Assembly (NCBI RefSeq): GCF_009183415.1 | Contig: NZ_WEHU01000003.1 | Coordinates: forward strand, 220,842-284,841 | Length of the DNA: 64,000 nucleotides | Direction of reading: 5' to 3' | Source: Bacillus sp. B1-b2 | GTDB lineage: Bacteria; Bacillota; Bacilli; Bacillales; Cytobacillaceae | Shown here: positions 7,212-16,802 of the stretch, piece after piece | How positions within the stretch are numbered: position 1 is the first letter of the stretch | Layout of the letters: every line of letters begins with the position of its first letter | Notes under the pieces: model-generated | Databases searched by the model: none | What the model saw: only the letters and a program-made list of their open reading frames with translations | Told to the model about the DNA's origin: nothing | Translations under genes and position numbers: made by a program

Positions 7212-9818
7212 TTAATTCATAATAAGATTTGCAGCTTTAGTCTGATGAACAAAATCATCTGCTTGAACTATCGGCAACCAATACAGAGGATTATTTTGTT
7301 TAATTCCTAATAGTGCTAAGATAATTCCTGAACTTCCAGTATAAACATCATCACTTAACCTATATGAAAATTGTCCGGGATATGAATAACATGTATTATT
7401 CTTTATTAAGAATATATTAAGTAAATTTAAAACATCTTTCAAAATTAACTCCCTATATTCAAGATCATTTGTTAATAGAGGTAATATCAAAAAACTACCC
7501 GCACCATCAAATAGCCCACCCGTTACAGTACATCTTGTCTTTGATAAATTTATGATTGCATTCAACTCTTGGTCGAAACACTCTTGTCCACTCACATGAT
7601 TAAAAAACCATATAGCAATACCAATTCCAATAGATCCGCCTGATAGATAAGGCAAGGCTCGATTCCTATCATCTAATGTTTGTAATACTCCTGCTAATTC
7701 ATCATTTGTAGTAGACTCTAAATCCTTTTTAAGTAAATTTTTGGATTTTTCTAGATAATCGTTCTTTTTGGTAGATGAATATAGTGCCGAATAAAAAAGA
7801 GATACACCCGAAAATCCATCTATAATTCCAATATTTACTCCCATCCAGTCTTTAATCTTTAAAGATTCTTTATTTTCTAATCTAGAATAATCAATCTTAC
7901 TTTCTAGGAATTCTGCATAATTTAAATATTTTATATTCTTAGTTTTTAAATATAAACTTATGATAAATAAGCCTATACCAGCAATTCCCGAGCGCAACGA
8001 GATATCGGTATCACTAATATTTTCTCGCATTCTTTTTAACTCAGAGAATACAAGTTCGTCATAACCATGTTCAAAAAGTAACGATAGTATCCCTGCTTTA
8101 CCGGATAATAAACCATTCTCTGGGATTAAGGGGAGAGTTTCTAACAAGTGATTTTGAATCCACTTTTCTATTTCTAAAGGAGCCATATTCCTTTTAGCAA
8201 GTGTGAAAGCTGCACCACTACCTCCAGTTAAGAAATTAAATTTACCCCCATCTACTTCAAACTGTCTTATGTCACCATTTATGAGTCTTTCATCTTCTGT
8301 TAAATGATTTTCTAGACCTTCTATTAACATTTTAATTATCTTATCTAAATCATTGGCATTTACTTGTCCATTATCAGTTAGTTCTTTACTGGAATAATTT
8401 TGATATAAGTTGATTCTGGCGTCACACTCTTCTTGTAATTTAACAATATAGTGATAGAAAGCATATCCATAATTTTGTTTAATCCATTCAAGATGGTTCC
8501 CTTCTAGATATTCATCTAGATCTTCGGAAGTTAAAACTGGTAAAACCATATACTTTATCAACTTTTTTAAGCCAAACCAATCTCTAGTCCCACTGAATTC
8601 CATCTCTCTTGAAAAAAATCCAATAGTTTGCATTGTAGGACGTTCATTTGAATCTACAGGCAAGGAAGTCTCAAAATCAATTAACCTTACAATTAAATCA
8701 TCAGATATAATTACATTGGCAGGCTGTAAATCCCCCATTGCTACACCATTAACATGCATATTATTAACTATCTTAAATAATTGTGTAAGAATCTTTTCCA
8801 CCTTTTTAGCATGTTTACTAAAGCTATCAGAATCGCCCATAAATGGAAAGTCAAGAGCAAGCCACTTCCGCAAATCTATCCCTTCTATATATTCTTCTAC
8901 TAAGAAGAAATGTTCCCATTCCTGGAAATATTCAATTAAATTTACTACTCCACTGACATCTTTAAGTTTCTTCAGTGCTTCATATTCAATTTTCTGCCTT
9001 GCTAAGGCATCGGAGAAACCATCTAAACCAGCTTTTGGCCGTGCTTCCTTAATAATAACTTTTAAACCATCACTTTTTCGAGTCGCTAGATATACTCCAC
9101 CTGCATTACTATAAGTAAGAGCAGTTTCCATCGCATACTGTTCTAGCTTACTCTCGACTTGATTACTAGATTCATTAGATTGATTAATCGTATCAAGATA
9201 TTCATCAAACTCATTTACAAATTCAGGAGCTTGGTAAAATGGATTCCTATGATCCACAACTAAATTGCCATTTGTATCTCTAACACAATACTCACCATTT
9301 TTGTTTAATATCCTTTTAAATCCACCATATCGGTAAAAAACATTGCTTGATTTCCAGCGTTTATCACTTAGGATGTATGGACCCTTATCGGTATCTTTTA
9401 ATAAATTTGCTAGTTGATCTAATAACTCGACAAACAAATTATTATTTGTGGGATATATAGTAATAAATTTCCCAGAAGAAGCACGGTTAGCATTTTTAGA
9501 ATTAAGATTTAAATAACTATGCCTATCTTTAAGATGCTTAAATTCAATCATTTTGTCCGTACACAATCGAGCAACAATATTTAGGACTTTTTGAGACTCC
9601 TCTAGCGTAGAGGTAATATGTATTTTCCAACCTTGTTCGGGAAGCGTACTATTTTTGACATGATAGTGCTTCCACACTGAATCCTTTTCTGAAATGATTA
9701 CATAATTTTTAGGAATATCTATCAAGCTATAGTTATTTTCTTTCTCTCTCACTTTGGGTTTACCAAAATATAATGAATTTGGTTTTAAGTATTGATAATA
9801 TAACATATTACCTTCCAT
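7212..9818 (-). CDS. lanKC: class III lanthionine synthetase LanKC
   Basis: A three-domain enzyme of 868 aa that phosphorylates Ser/Thr of the precursor, eliminates phosphate and closes rings. Residues 1 to about 200 match the N-terminal lyase region. Residues about 228-480 form the kinase: Lys257 in VIIKEARP, catalytic Asp363 and Asn368 in MGDLQPANV, and Asp381 in the DFG-equivalent LIDFET. Residues about 520-868 are LanC-like (GGSGAAF, LSGKAGILSL, YTGSSGI). The Cys and Cys-His zinc ligands of LanC and class IV enzymes are absent, which places it in class III rather than class IV. ATG 9818 has AGGGGGG in front. It lies directly before the precursor array and 122 bp after the ABC permease. 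Confidence 0.96.
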   Translation of the reverse strand: MEGNMLYYQYLKPNSLYFGKPKVREKENNYSLIDIPKNYVIISEKDSVWKHYHVKNSTLPEQGWKIHITSTLEESQKVLNIVARLCTDKMIEFKHLKDRHSYLNLNSKNANRASSGKFITIYPTNNNLFVELLDQLANLLKDTDKGPYILSDKRWKSSNVFYRYGGFKRILNKNGEYCVRDTNGNLVVDHRNPFYQAPEFVNEFDEYLDTINQSNESSNQVESKLEQYAMETALTYSNAGGVYLATRKSDGLKVIIKEARPKAGLDGFSDALARQKIEYEALKKLKDVSGVVNLIEYFQEWEHFFLVEEYIEGIDLRKWLALDFPFMGDSDSFSKHAKKVEKILTQLFKIVNNMHVNGVAMGDLQPANVIISDDLIVRLIDFETSLPVDSNERPTMQTIGFFSREMEFSGTRDWFGLKKLIKYMVLPVLTSEDLDEYLEGNHLEWIKQNYGYAFYHYIVKLQEECDARINLYQNYSSKELTDNGQVNANDLDKIIKMLIEGLENHLTEDERLINGDIRQFEVDGGKFNFLTGGSGAAFTLAKRNMAPLEIEKWIQNHLLETLPLIPENGLLSGKAGILSLLFEHGYDELVFSELKRMRENISDTDISLRSGIAGIGLFIISLYLKTKNIKYLNYAEFLESKIDYSRLENKESLKIKDWMGVNIGIIDGFSGVSLFYSALYSSTKKNDYLEKSKNLLKKDLESTTNDELAGVLQTLDDRNRALPYLSGGSIGIGIAIWFFNHVSGQECFDQELNAIINLSKTRCTVTGGLFDGAGSFLILPLLTNDLEYRELILKDVLNLLNIFLIKNNTCYSYPGQFSYRLSDDVYTGSSGIILALLGIKQNNPLYWLPIVQADDFVHQTKAANLIMN

Positions 9819-9940
9819 ATAATTCCCCCCTATTATATACAGCTTTTATTTCGAATACAGCCCTTTAAACTTCTAGTATTAGTTCTCTTAAGTAACCTTC
9901 ATGGATAGATATAATAAGTTTTAATAATTGAAAAGTAGAA

Positions 9941-10594
9941 TCAGAATTCTTTATTTAAATAAATTATTCTAGCAACAAAAAATGAAGCAAAATATAAAAT
10001 TATTCCACATAATATATATATAACAGGAATATAGATAGTAGAAACTGCATCAACATTTGTTAAAGATAAACGTTCTACTACTAACTGAATTAAAGTTTGT
10101 AATCCAAAAGTAGTTAAAAGCCCCCCCATACCCCCACCAAGTACAATTACATCAGATTTTTCTGTTCCAAGTATATATATCAGTGGATATACTAAGGATC
10201 CAGCAAACAGAACTATGAAAATACCAAAGGATATGATACTAAAGATATTATTAATAGGAGCATCAGTAACTAAACCATATATTTGAAAAACTCCATATGA
10301 TAATAAAGCTCCAATCGCAGCAACAATAAAATAGAAATAATAGTGACTTTTTACAATCTTAGTTCTACTAACAGGTAAGGTCAGTACATATTTGTCGTAT
10401 CCAGACTTACTTTCTATTTTTAACACTTCCAGAGCAGGCAGAGATGAAAACAAAATAATTAGCATAGCAGCTATCCGATGCATGGAATTATCTCCAAAGT
10501 AAAAAATGAATAAAGAAACTACAATGGCAATTCCTATATAAGTAAAAAACGTACGATAGACTAGATAATAACTTGTTAGTAATAAACCTTTCAT
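9941..10594 (-). CDS. ABC-2 type permease of the lanthipeptide locus
   Basis: A membrane subunit of 217 aa with about six predicted helices. The segment KYVLTLPVSRTKIVKSHYYF is characteristic of ABC-2 permeases of the Ytr/Pmt kind (YtrC/D, PmtB/D). Its start codon overlaps the ATPase stop by 4 nt (ATGA), so the two are translationally coupled. Such pairs, often under a YtrA-like GntR repressor like the one 4 kb upstream, export or exclude membrane-active peptides. Here it could give the producer immunity. No substrate can be read from sequence. Confidence 0.85.
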   Translation of the reverse strand: MKGLLLTSYYLVYRTFFTYIGIAIVVSLFIFYFGDNSMHRIAAMLIILFSSLPALEVLKIESKSGYDKYVLTLPVSRTKIVKSHYYFYFIVAAIGALLSYGVFQIYGLVTDAPINNIFSIISFGIFIVLFAGSLVYPLIYILGTEKSDVIVLGGGMGGLLTTFGLQTLIQLVVERLSLTNVDAVSTIYIPVIYILCGIILYFASFFVARIIYLNKEF

Positions 10595-11445
10595 ATGCTG
10601 TCACTCCTAGTTAAAAATACACTAAGTTCATCTAATGTGAGTCTGTTTGTATTAATCCCTTGTGGTAGTTCTTTTCTATCCGATACAAGAATTCGATAGT
10701 CAGTTCCATAACTCTTTTTTGCTACAATGCATTCAACTTTTATCATCGATAATTCCTCTTCATTTAAATCTATAAATGCATAATTTTCTAATACAAAGTT
10801 TTTCTCTTCATTTAATAGAATTACACCATCTTTAATTATGATAAGATGACTAGCAATTCTTTCGACATCACTCATTATATGTGATGAAAGCAATATAGCA
10901 TTGTCTTTCAACTTCACAAAATCACTTAACTCCTCTAATACTTGTTCTCTTGAAGAAGGATCGAGCCCTCCAGTTGCCTCATCCAATAATAACAATCTTG
11001 CATTATGTGACAACGCAACTGCAATAGACAGTTTCATTGACATCCCTCTAGAAAATTTACTAATTTTTTTATCTATCGGTAATGAAAAGGAATTAACTAA
11101 TCTATTAAAGTTACTCTTATCCCAAGAATTGAATATATTTTCAAAAACTCTATCAATCTGCTTGATAGTAAGATGTTCGGGCAAATTCATTGCATCAAAC
11201 ACTACTCCTATTTCTTCTTTATTCTTGTGATTATTCTTTAAATGCTCCTCGCCAAAAATTTCAATTGTACCGCTCTCCTTAGAAATTAATCCTAGGACTG
11301 ATTTAAATGTTGTTGATTTACCAGCACCATTGTCTCCAATAAATCCTACAATAGATCCAGGTGGAACATTGAATGTAATATCCTTTAATACTTTTTTATC
11401 TCCGAAAGATTTACTAAGATTTCTGATTTCTAAAAGATTTTTCAA
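10591..11445 (-). CDS. ABC transporter ATP-binding protein of the lanthipeptide locus
   Basis: A 284-aa ATPase. Walker A is GDNGAGKST, the signature motif is degenerate (SRGMSMKLS instead of LSGGQ, as in Ytr/Pmt-like ATPases), Walker B is RLLLLDEATGGLDP and the H-loop is LLSSHI. The start is TTG 11445 with AGGAAGTG upstream. It is the first gene of what looks like one long transcript to 3583. A 518-bp region with two inverted repeats separates it from the M16 genes upstream. Confidence 0.9.
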   Translation of the reverse strand: MKNLLEIRNLSKSFGDKKVLKDITFNVPPGSIVGFIGDNGAGKSTTFKSVLGLISKESGTIEIFGEEHLKNNHKNKEEIGVVFDAMNLPEHLTIKQIDRVFENIFNSWDKSNFNRLVNSFSLPIDKKISKFSRGMSMKLSIAVALSHNARLLLLDEATGGLDPSSREQVLEELSDFVKLKDNAILLSSHIMSDVERIASHLIIIKDGVILLNEEKNFVLENYAFIDLNEEELSMIKVECIVAKKSYGTDYRILVSDRKELPQGINTNRLTLDELSVFLTRSDSI

Positions 11446-11728
11446 TATGTCACTTCCTCTAATGTAATGTTATGCCCTTCTAGAAATTGCATAGGTCATA
11501 AAGAGATAATTTATACCTCGTTTAAAAATGATTTGCACATTTTTCAATTTGTAATTAAATTAACAATTAATTATCCATAAATTGATAATCTCGTATTTAA
11601 ATATATGTCTTTTTATTTAGTCATTTAAAGTTGAATATAGAGAGTCTATGGTGTTATGTGTAAAAGGACTTAGTTGATGTTTTCAACACTAAGAATCGAG
11701 TAGTTAAATAGGTGAGATAGTTAGTATT

Positions 11729-11824
11729 TTATAATAAATATTAGATTTTAATATTTATTATAATTTCAAATATTCTTATACCCTATAAATGTAATACTTT
11801 TGGTATATATTACATATTATAGGG
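11729..11824. promoter_or_regulatory. two inverted repeats upstream of the ABC-lanKC operon
   Basis: Repeat 1: a perfect 14-bp inverted repeat, TTATAATAAATATT at 11729-11742 and its complement at 11750-11763, loop of 7. Repeat 2: arms of about 16 bp from CCCTATAA (11781) to TTATAGGG (11824), with one bulged base, followed on the plus strand by CAAGTTTTTT. Either may be the terminator of the M16 genes or a regulator-binding site. The rest of 11446-11964 shows no open frame and only AT-rich DNA. Confidence 0.45.
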
Positions 11825-11964
11825 CAAGTTTTTTCGGATTTCAATGTTTTTTAATGATATTTTAATTATTTTTTAATATATTTAAATTTTGTAAAACAAC
11901 AAAGCAATAACCTTACTTTACTCATTCTCTAAACATCTATTAAACAAAGGGATAAAATGCTTTA

Positions 11965-13245
11965 TTATGGTTGAACAATAAGTGTAGTCTTGGTGTCTTC
12001 TGAGAAATGTAAATTTAAAACTTTTTTTAGATCTTTTATTGTTAGTTTTTGAAGTATTGGAATGGAATCAAATAAATTTATGTTATTAAAATGATAACGG
12101 GTAAATTGATTTGCTATATATTGTGGAGAGTTAAGGGCACTTAAGAAATTGCCAACCTCTTTATTTATCGCACGCTGCATATCTTCTTGCTTTATCGTTT
12201 CCTTCTTAAAATTCTCTATGGTTTGGCTTACTATTTTTATTACTTCTTCTGGGTCATTACTATCTCCTCCAATTATTGAAAAGCCGAAGGAGTCTTCAAT
12301 AGTACTTTCCAAAGAAAATGTTTCATTTATTAAACCCTTGCTATACATTATCTCGTACGCCTCAGAGCTCTGACCAAACATTAATTCCAGCAATACATTT
12401 ATTGTCATCTCATATTTAAGTAACTTTTGACGGGTTTCAACTAAATTAGAATCCTTAAACCCAATATAAACTTTCGGTGACTGAACTGTAAAATTCATAA
12501 TACTATTCTTTTTCTTTACTACTGATTTCTCATTTGAAAATTCGCGATCAATTTTATTGAATTCATGAAACACTTTGTTTTCTTGGTTATTCTTAACTAG
12601 TGTAAGTACATCTTCAGGATTTACATTTCCTACAATAAATAACGCCATATTAGTAGGATGATAGAAAGCCTTATAACAAGTATACAAATCCTCTACATTA
12701 ATTTTATTTATAGTAGAAATTGTACCTGCTATATCGTTTTTAACTGGGTGACTCCAAAACATGTTTTCTAATAATGCAAATCGAGAGCGCCAGTCTGGAT
12801 TATCATTATACATTTGAATTTCCTGTTCAATGATACTTCTTTCTTTTTCTACCGTTTCATTAGTAAAATACGGGTGCTGAACAAAATCTAAAAGGCTTAT
12901 TAAATTCCTGTCAATGTTAGAAGTAGCTGATAACGTATAAGCCGTACGTGTAAAATTAGTATACGCATTTACAATTGCTCCTTGTTTTGCAAACGTATGA
13001 AACACATCCCCATTTTCATCTTCAAACATTTTATGTTCTAAGAAATGAGCAATTCCATCTGGAAATTGAATGGCTTCTTTGCTTCCATTCTTTAATATTT
13101 TGGTATCTATAGATCCAAACTTTGTAGTAAATGTAGCAAATGTTTTGTAAAATCCTTTTTTAGGAAGAATAAATACATCTAATCCATTAGAAAGCTTTTC
13201 ATAAAATAACTTCTCCTTTAGTTCCTTGTAGATTCTTTGTTCCAT
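11965..13245 (-). CDS. M16 family zinc metallopeptidase, catalytic subunit (YmfH-like)
   Basis: A 426-aa peptidase. The inverted zinc motif HFLEH is at residues 67-71, and the third ligand is a Glu in IIEQEI about 70 residues later. The C-terminal half has YEIMYSKGLINETF, typical of YmfH, and no R/Y substrate pair. I chose ATG 13245, two bases after the stop of the partner gene, with AAAGGA in front; an in-frame start 45 nt upstream would overlap the partner. Paired M16B peptidases of this type have been shown to remove leaders of class III lanthipeptides in Firmicutes, so leader processing is the likely role. A housekeeping YmfF/YmfH function is the alternative. Confidence 0.9.
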   Translation of the reverse strand: MEQRIYKELKEKLFYEKLSNGLDVFILPKKGFYKTFATFTTKFGSIDTKILKNGSKEAIQFPDGIAHFLEHKMFEDENGDVFHTFAKQGAIVNAYTNFTRTAYTLSATSNIDRNLISLLDFVQHPYFTNETVEKERSIIEQEIQMYNDNPDWRSRFALLENMFWSHPVKNDIAGTISTINKINVEDLYTCYKAFYHPTNMALFIVGNVNPEDVLTLVKNNQENKVFHEFNKIDREFSNEKSVVKKKNSIMNFTVQSPKVYIGFKDSNLVETRQKLLKYEMTINVLLELMFGQSSEAYEIMYSKGLINETFSLESTIEDSFGFSIIGGDSNDPEEVIKIVSQTIENFKKETIKQEDMQRAINKEVGNFLSALNSPQYIANQFTRYHFNNINLFDSIPILQKLTIKDLKKVLNLHFSEDTKTTLIVQP

Positions 13246-13247
13246 AG

Positions 13248-14522
13248 TTATTGTTCCTTTCCTAAAAAATATATGGTATCTAACTTCCACTTTCTAAAAG
13301 AAGCAATCACGTCATTTTTTGTTACTCTTTTAATTCTACCGATCATTTCATTAATATTTTTAGCTTGGCCACTCTCAACTTGCTGTATAGCAATGTCCAT
13401 AATACCTAAAGGAGTATCATGAGATTCGAGTAATAGATTAATTAACATTATTTTCGCTTGTTCAACATCAGCGTCAGTAAATTCCCCTTCTTTTAATTCC
13501 TTCTCCTGATTAATTATTATATCAACAGCTCTATTATAGTTAGCAGAGTCAATACCCGCGCTAACTAGTAATAAGCCCTTATTACTTTCTATTTGTGAAT
13601 GAGCAAAGTATACTAAACTTTCCTTCAATCGCAGGTTTAAGAATAATCTAGACGAAGGAAACCTTCCGAAAATTGCGTTAGCTACTCTTGTTGCTTCATA
13701 ATCTTCATCTTCAATAGTTGAAAAAGTCCTATATCCTAAAAGAAGTTTACCTTGATTGACATCCATTTTATCTTTTATTACCTTAGGAGCTTTTATAGAT
13801 AAATTATCAGTTGATTTATTTTCTATTGATATTCTTTTATGCTGTTTTTTAAAGACCTCTTTTACTATATTCTCGACTTCTATTGCGTTAAATGCACCAA
13901 CTATGAAAAGATCAAATTGAGACTCTTCAAGTAAATCCTCATATGTTTGAAAAATAGAAGATGGATTAAGAGATTCGATATCTTCTTTCCTTCCAATTGC
14001 AGGATATTGATAAGGTTCTCCCCTATACATTTCTTCAACCAATCGAAGGTTTGCATATAAAAGTTTTTCATTATAAAACGATACAAATTTTTGATGTAAA
14101 TTTTGTTTCTCTTGCTCTACTATTGAGGATTTGAAACTTCCATCTTCTTTTAATGGATTATATATAATTTCATACATAACTTCTAAAATATCCTTTATTA
14201 AAGAATCAGAGACACTTACATATTGATATGAAGGTATCCCAACAGTGAAAGTGATTATTTGATAATCACCCTTCTTTTGAACATCAGATGACAAAGTTGC
14301 CCCATACATGTTATCAAGTTTTTGTCTTAAGAGCTTTCGGTTTGGATAATTACATGTTCCTCCTAGCAACACTTTGGAAACTAATGCTCTGGATGTTATA
14401 AACTCTTCTTTCAAAGGTACTCGCATGGTCAACATTATATTAATTGTTTTAAATTTGTCAGTTTTACTTAAATGCAAGTGTATTCCGTTATGAATACTAG
14501 AAATAATATTTGCCTCATCCAT
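13248..14522 (-). CDS. M16 family peptidase-like protein, non-catalytic partner (YmfF-like)
   Basis: A 424-aa M16 fold without HxxEH, hence not itself catalytic. It keeps SRLFLNLRLKESLVYFA, which carries the conserved Arg and Tyr that contact substrate in M16B dimers. The catalytic neighbour lacks this pair, so the two probably form one active heterodimer. Its gene is first of the pair and abuts the second. It lies 223 bp after the GntR regulator. Confidence 0.9.
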   Translation of the reverse strand: MDEANIISSIHNGIHLHLSKTDKFKTINIMLTMRVPLKEEFITSRALVSKVLLGGTCNYPNRKLLRQKLDNMYGATLSSDVQKKGDYQIITFTVGIPSYQYVSVSDSLIKDILEVMYEIIYNPLKEDGSFKSSIVEQEKQNLHQKFVSFYNEKLLYANLRLVEEMYRGEPYQYPAIGRKEDIESLNPSSIFQTYEDLLEESQFDLFIVGAFNAIEVENIVKEVFKKQHKRISIENKSTDNLSIKAPKVIKDKMDVNQGKLLLGYRTFSTIEDEDYEATRVANAIFGRFPSSRLFLNLRLKESLVYFAHSQIESNKGLLLVSAGIDSANYNRAVDIIINQEKELKEGEFTDADVEQAKIMLINLLLESHDTPLGIMDIAIQQVESGQAKNINEMIGRIKRVTKNDVIASFRKWKLDTIYFLGKEQ

Positions 14523-14745
14523 ACTCTCTTATTCTCCCTTACCACCAATTTATTGCTTGCAACATATTCTTTTTATTAAACTTACACAAAATTACAATAA
14601 TGTTAATATATACTTAAAGTCAACAAAGAAATAATTTAAGTACATTTCAAAATGAATTACTATAAAATGATGCTCACACTAATAAAATAGTAATAACATT
14701 CTACTAAATTGAAATTTATAGTTATTAAATTGAATATAGGAATAT

Positions 14746-15126
14746 TTATATATTTTCATGATGATATATGAATTCTAGTATCTTTTCTAAATCTTCTAGT
14801 GTAACTCCAAAAGACTTTGTAGTTTTCACTATTTCTCTCATTTTCTCTTCAGCTGTATTTAGAATCGCTTCTCGCCATTTCTCTTTGTTAACTGCTGCAA
14901 CAAAAGATCCTTTTCCAATAATAGTAGTAATAAACCCTTCTTTTTCTAGCTCTTCATATGCTCTTTTTGTTGTTATAACACTAATATTTAATTCGTTTGC
15001 TAATTTTCTAATAGACGGTAACATATGTAATTCTTCTAAGTATCCAAAAATAATTTGTTCTTTTATTTGGTTAACTATCTGCGAATATATAGGTTCTTTT
15101 ATTGTATGCGAGATGATTATGTTCAT
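14746..15126 (-). CDS. GntR family regulator, YtrA subfamily
   Basis: A 126-aa winged-helix regulator. The HTH (residues about 10-75) contains LPSIRKLANELNISVITTKR and AYEELEKEGFI, and IGKGSFVA marks the wing. Only a short C-terminal dimerisation tail follows, as in YtrA and PmtR. These regulators normally repress linked ABC transporter operons and respond to peptides or cell-wall stress, which fits the ABC pair at 9941-11445. It may control the M16 genes, the ABC genes or both. Confidence 0.88.
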   Translation of the reverse strand: MNIIISHTIKEPIYSQIVNQIKEQIIFGYLEELHMLPSIRKLANELNISVITTKRAYEELEKEGFITTIIGKGSFVAAVNKEKWREAILNTAEEKMREIVKTTKSFGVTLEDLEKILEFIYHHENI

Positions 15127-15224
15127 TAAACTTCCTCTCTTAAACTATAAAATATTTGAATGTGTATATAGCATATGGTGACTCGAGCTAAACCTAATAC
15201 ATTTTTTTAGTAAAACACTATGGG

Positions 15225-15270
15225 TTAAAAAAACCTAAGATCTTTATTTATTTTAGATCTTAGGTTTTTA
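15225..15270 (-). terminator. intrinsic terminator of the RRNPP regulator gene
   Basis: Perfect 13-bp stem AAACCTAAGATCT/AGATCTTAGGTTT (15231-15243, 15255-15267) followed on the minus strand by a T-run. It lies about 70 nt past the regulator stop and separates it from gntR. A shorter T-run on the other side allows some bidirectional action. Confidence 0.85.
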
Positions 15271-15338
15271 ATTTCTGCATTAATTCAATAAAAACAAGTT
15301 TAAATCAATAATAAACATGATTATCTACTACATTGCAA

Positions 15339-16664
15339 TTATGCCAAAAAGTATAAACTATCATATGTTTTGTTATCTGTAGACTTATAGAATTTGATTG
15401 ACTTGTACAATAAGTTAATCCCATCTTGATACGCACCTTCTGCGAAAAGTACTCTTGCTTTCACAAGATAAGCTTTCGGCAAAATGTATTTATCCTCCCT
15501 GTCCCTTGCTTCCACAATAACATCTTCTATATAATTTCTTGCTGTATTCAATTTTTCTGTTTGTAAATGGACAAGAGCGATTAGCAAAGTAAATTTTAGA
15601 AAAAAAGAACTTTTTATATCATTTTTTTTAAGCTGCTCTTCACAAATTGTTTCTGCTTTTCGGAATTCCTTGTTTAATATATGAGTTATACTGTTTTCAT
15701 ACTCAATATTAAACTCATACCAATTACTGTCTTTATTTTCCAGATTAACTGACAATCCTTTTTTAAAACTCTCTTTTGAGAGTTCGTACTCATTAATTTC
15801 TCTATATAGAATACCTAAATTTGTATAACATCCTACTAGTTCATCCTTATATTCACTTGATACTTCTAAAAGATTTATTGCATAACTTGTAGCTTTGATA
15901 CCTTCTTCATATTGAAATAGATTAAGATGTGCTATCCCTTTAAGCATATATATCGTTTCTTGTTTGTAAATTACATTTGTTTCCTTCATCAGTTTTAGCA
16001 TTTCATCAATAATCTCAAGACCTTTAGTAAATTCATTAATACGGCTATAACAATAGGCTAAGTTATAATACAGTTTTAATTGTAGGAGAGTATTAGTGGT
16101 AGCTGTATTATTTTTTAATAAAAGAATACTATAAAATGCATTTTCGATACTTTTATGAAATTCATTAATTAATAGATAATTTGTAGCAATTTTTGAGTAA
16201 ATTGTTATAATTTCATCAATTTCAGTTAACGGTACATAAATAAGAGCTTTCTCAAGTTCATTGATAGAGCTAGTAAACTCACCTTGAGCCAAGAAAATAT
16301 CGCTTTGCATATTATGCATTACACCTTTGTAGATGTAATTTACATTACTAGTATTTACTTGATGGATTAACTCTTGAGCATCCTTAAATCTCCCTAGCTT
16401 AATTAAACTTTTTAAAGTACTGATATGATTATCATTGATTGTTTCTACTTTCTCTTCTATGTTTCCCTTAGTTTCCCCAAATAGTATGTAATTAATATCT
16501 ACATCTAACTTTGAAGATATGTACTTCACTGTATTAATCGACGGGTTAGCTAATCCTCTCTCAATTAAACTTATCATTGCGTGACTTAAATTTGGACCTG
16601 AAAGGTCGGATTGTCTTAACCCTTTCTCTTTCCTAGCATTTTTTATTCTTTCTCCCATATTCAT
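15339..16664 (-). CDS. RRNPP/PlcR-type HTH-TPR quorum-sensing regulator
   Basis: About 441 aa. The N-terminal XRE HTH (residues 1-65) includes IKNARKEKGLRQSDLSG, MISLIERGLANPS and INYILFGE. The rest is tetratricopeptide-like helices, as in PlcR, NprR and other peptide-binding regulators. The start is uncertain: ATG 16664 or ATG 16658 both begin directly before the HTH; a TTG at 16691 gives a longer form. It is divergent from a small secreted-peptide gene at 16803, the usual layout of such a receptor and its signal. It probably binds the imported peptide and switches the neighbouring lanthipeptide genes. The palindrome ATAATAAATTTATTAT at 16699-16714 lies between the two genes. Confidence 0.85.
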   Translation of the reverse strand: MNMGERIKNARKEKGLRQSDLSGPNLSHAMISLIERGLANPSINTVKYISSKLDVDINYILFGETKGNIEEKVETINDNHISTLKSLIKLGRFKDAQELIHQVNTSNVNYIYKGVMHNMQSDIFLAQGEFTSSINELEKALIYVPLTEIDEIITIYSKIATNYLLINEFHKSIENAFYSILLLKNNTATTNTLLQLKLYYNLAYCYSRINEFTKGLEIIDEMLKLMKETNVIYKQETIYMLKGIAHLNLFQYEEGIKATSYAINLLEVSSEYKDELVGCYTNLGILYREINEYELSKESFKKGLSVNLENKDSNWYEFNIEYENSITHILNKEFRKAETICEEQLKKNDIKSSFFLKFTLLIALVHLQTEKLNTARNYIEDVIVEARDREDKYILPKAYLVKARVLFAEGAYQDGINLLYKSIKFYKSTDNKTYDSLYFLA

Positions 16665-16802
16665 CTTCACATCACATCTTCCTAATACCAAAATTTTAAT
16701 AATAAATTTATTATACCAAATTTTATTTAATATACTTGAATTTTTTAAAATATTAAAATATAGTTATTACGCAGACAAATTTTAGAAAAGGTGGAAAATA
16801 AA

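Noticed and set aside
8716..9114. 132-codon plus-strand open frame inside lanKC
   Set aside because: Antisense shadow of the kinase domain, which has all catalytic motifs.
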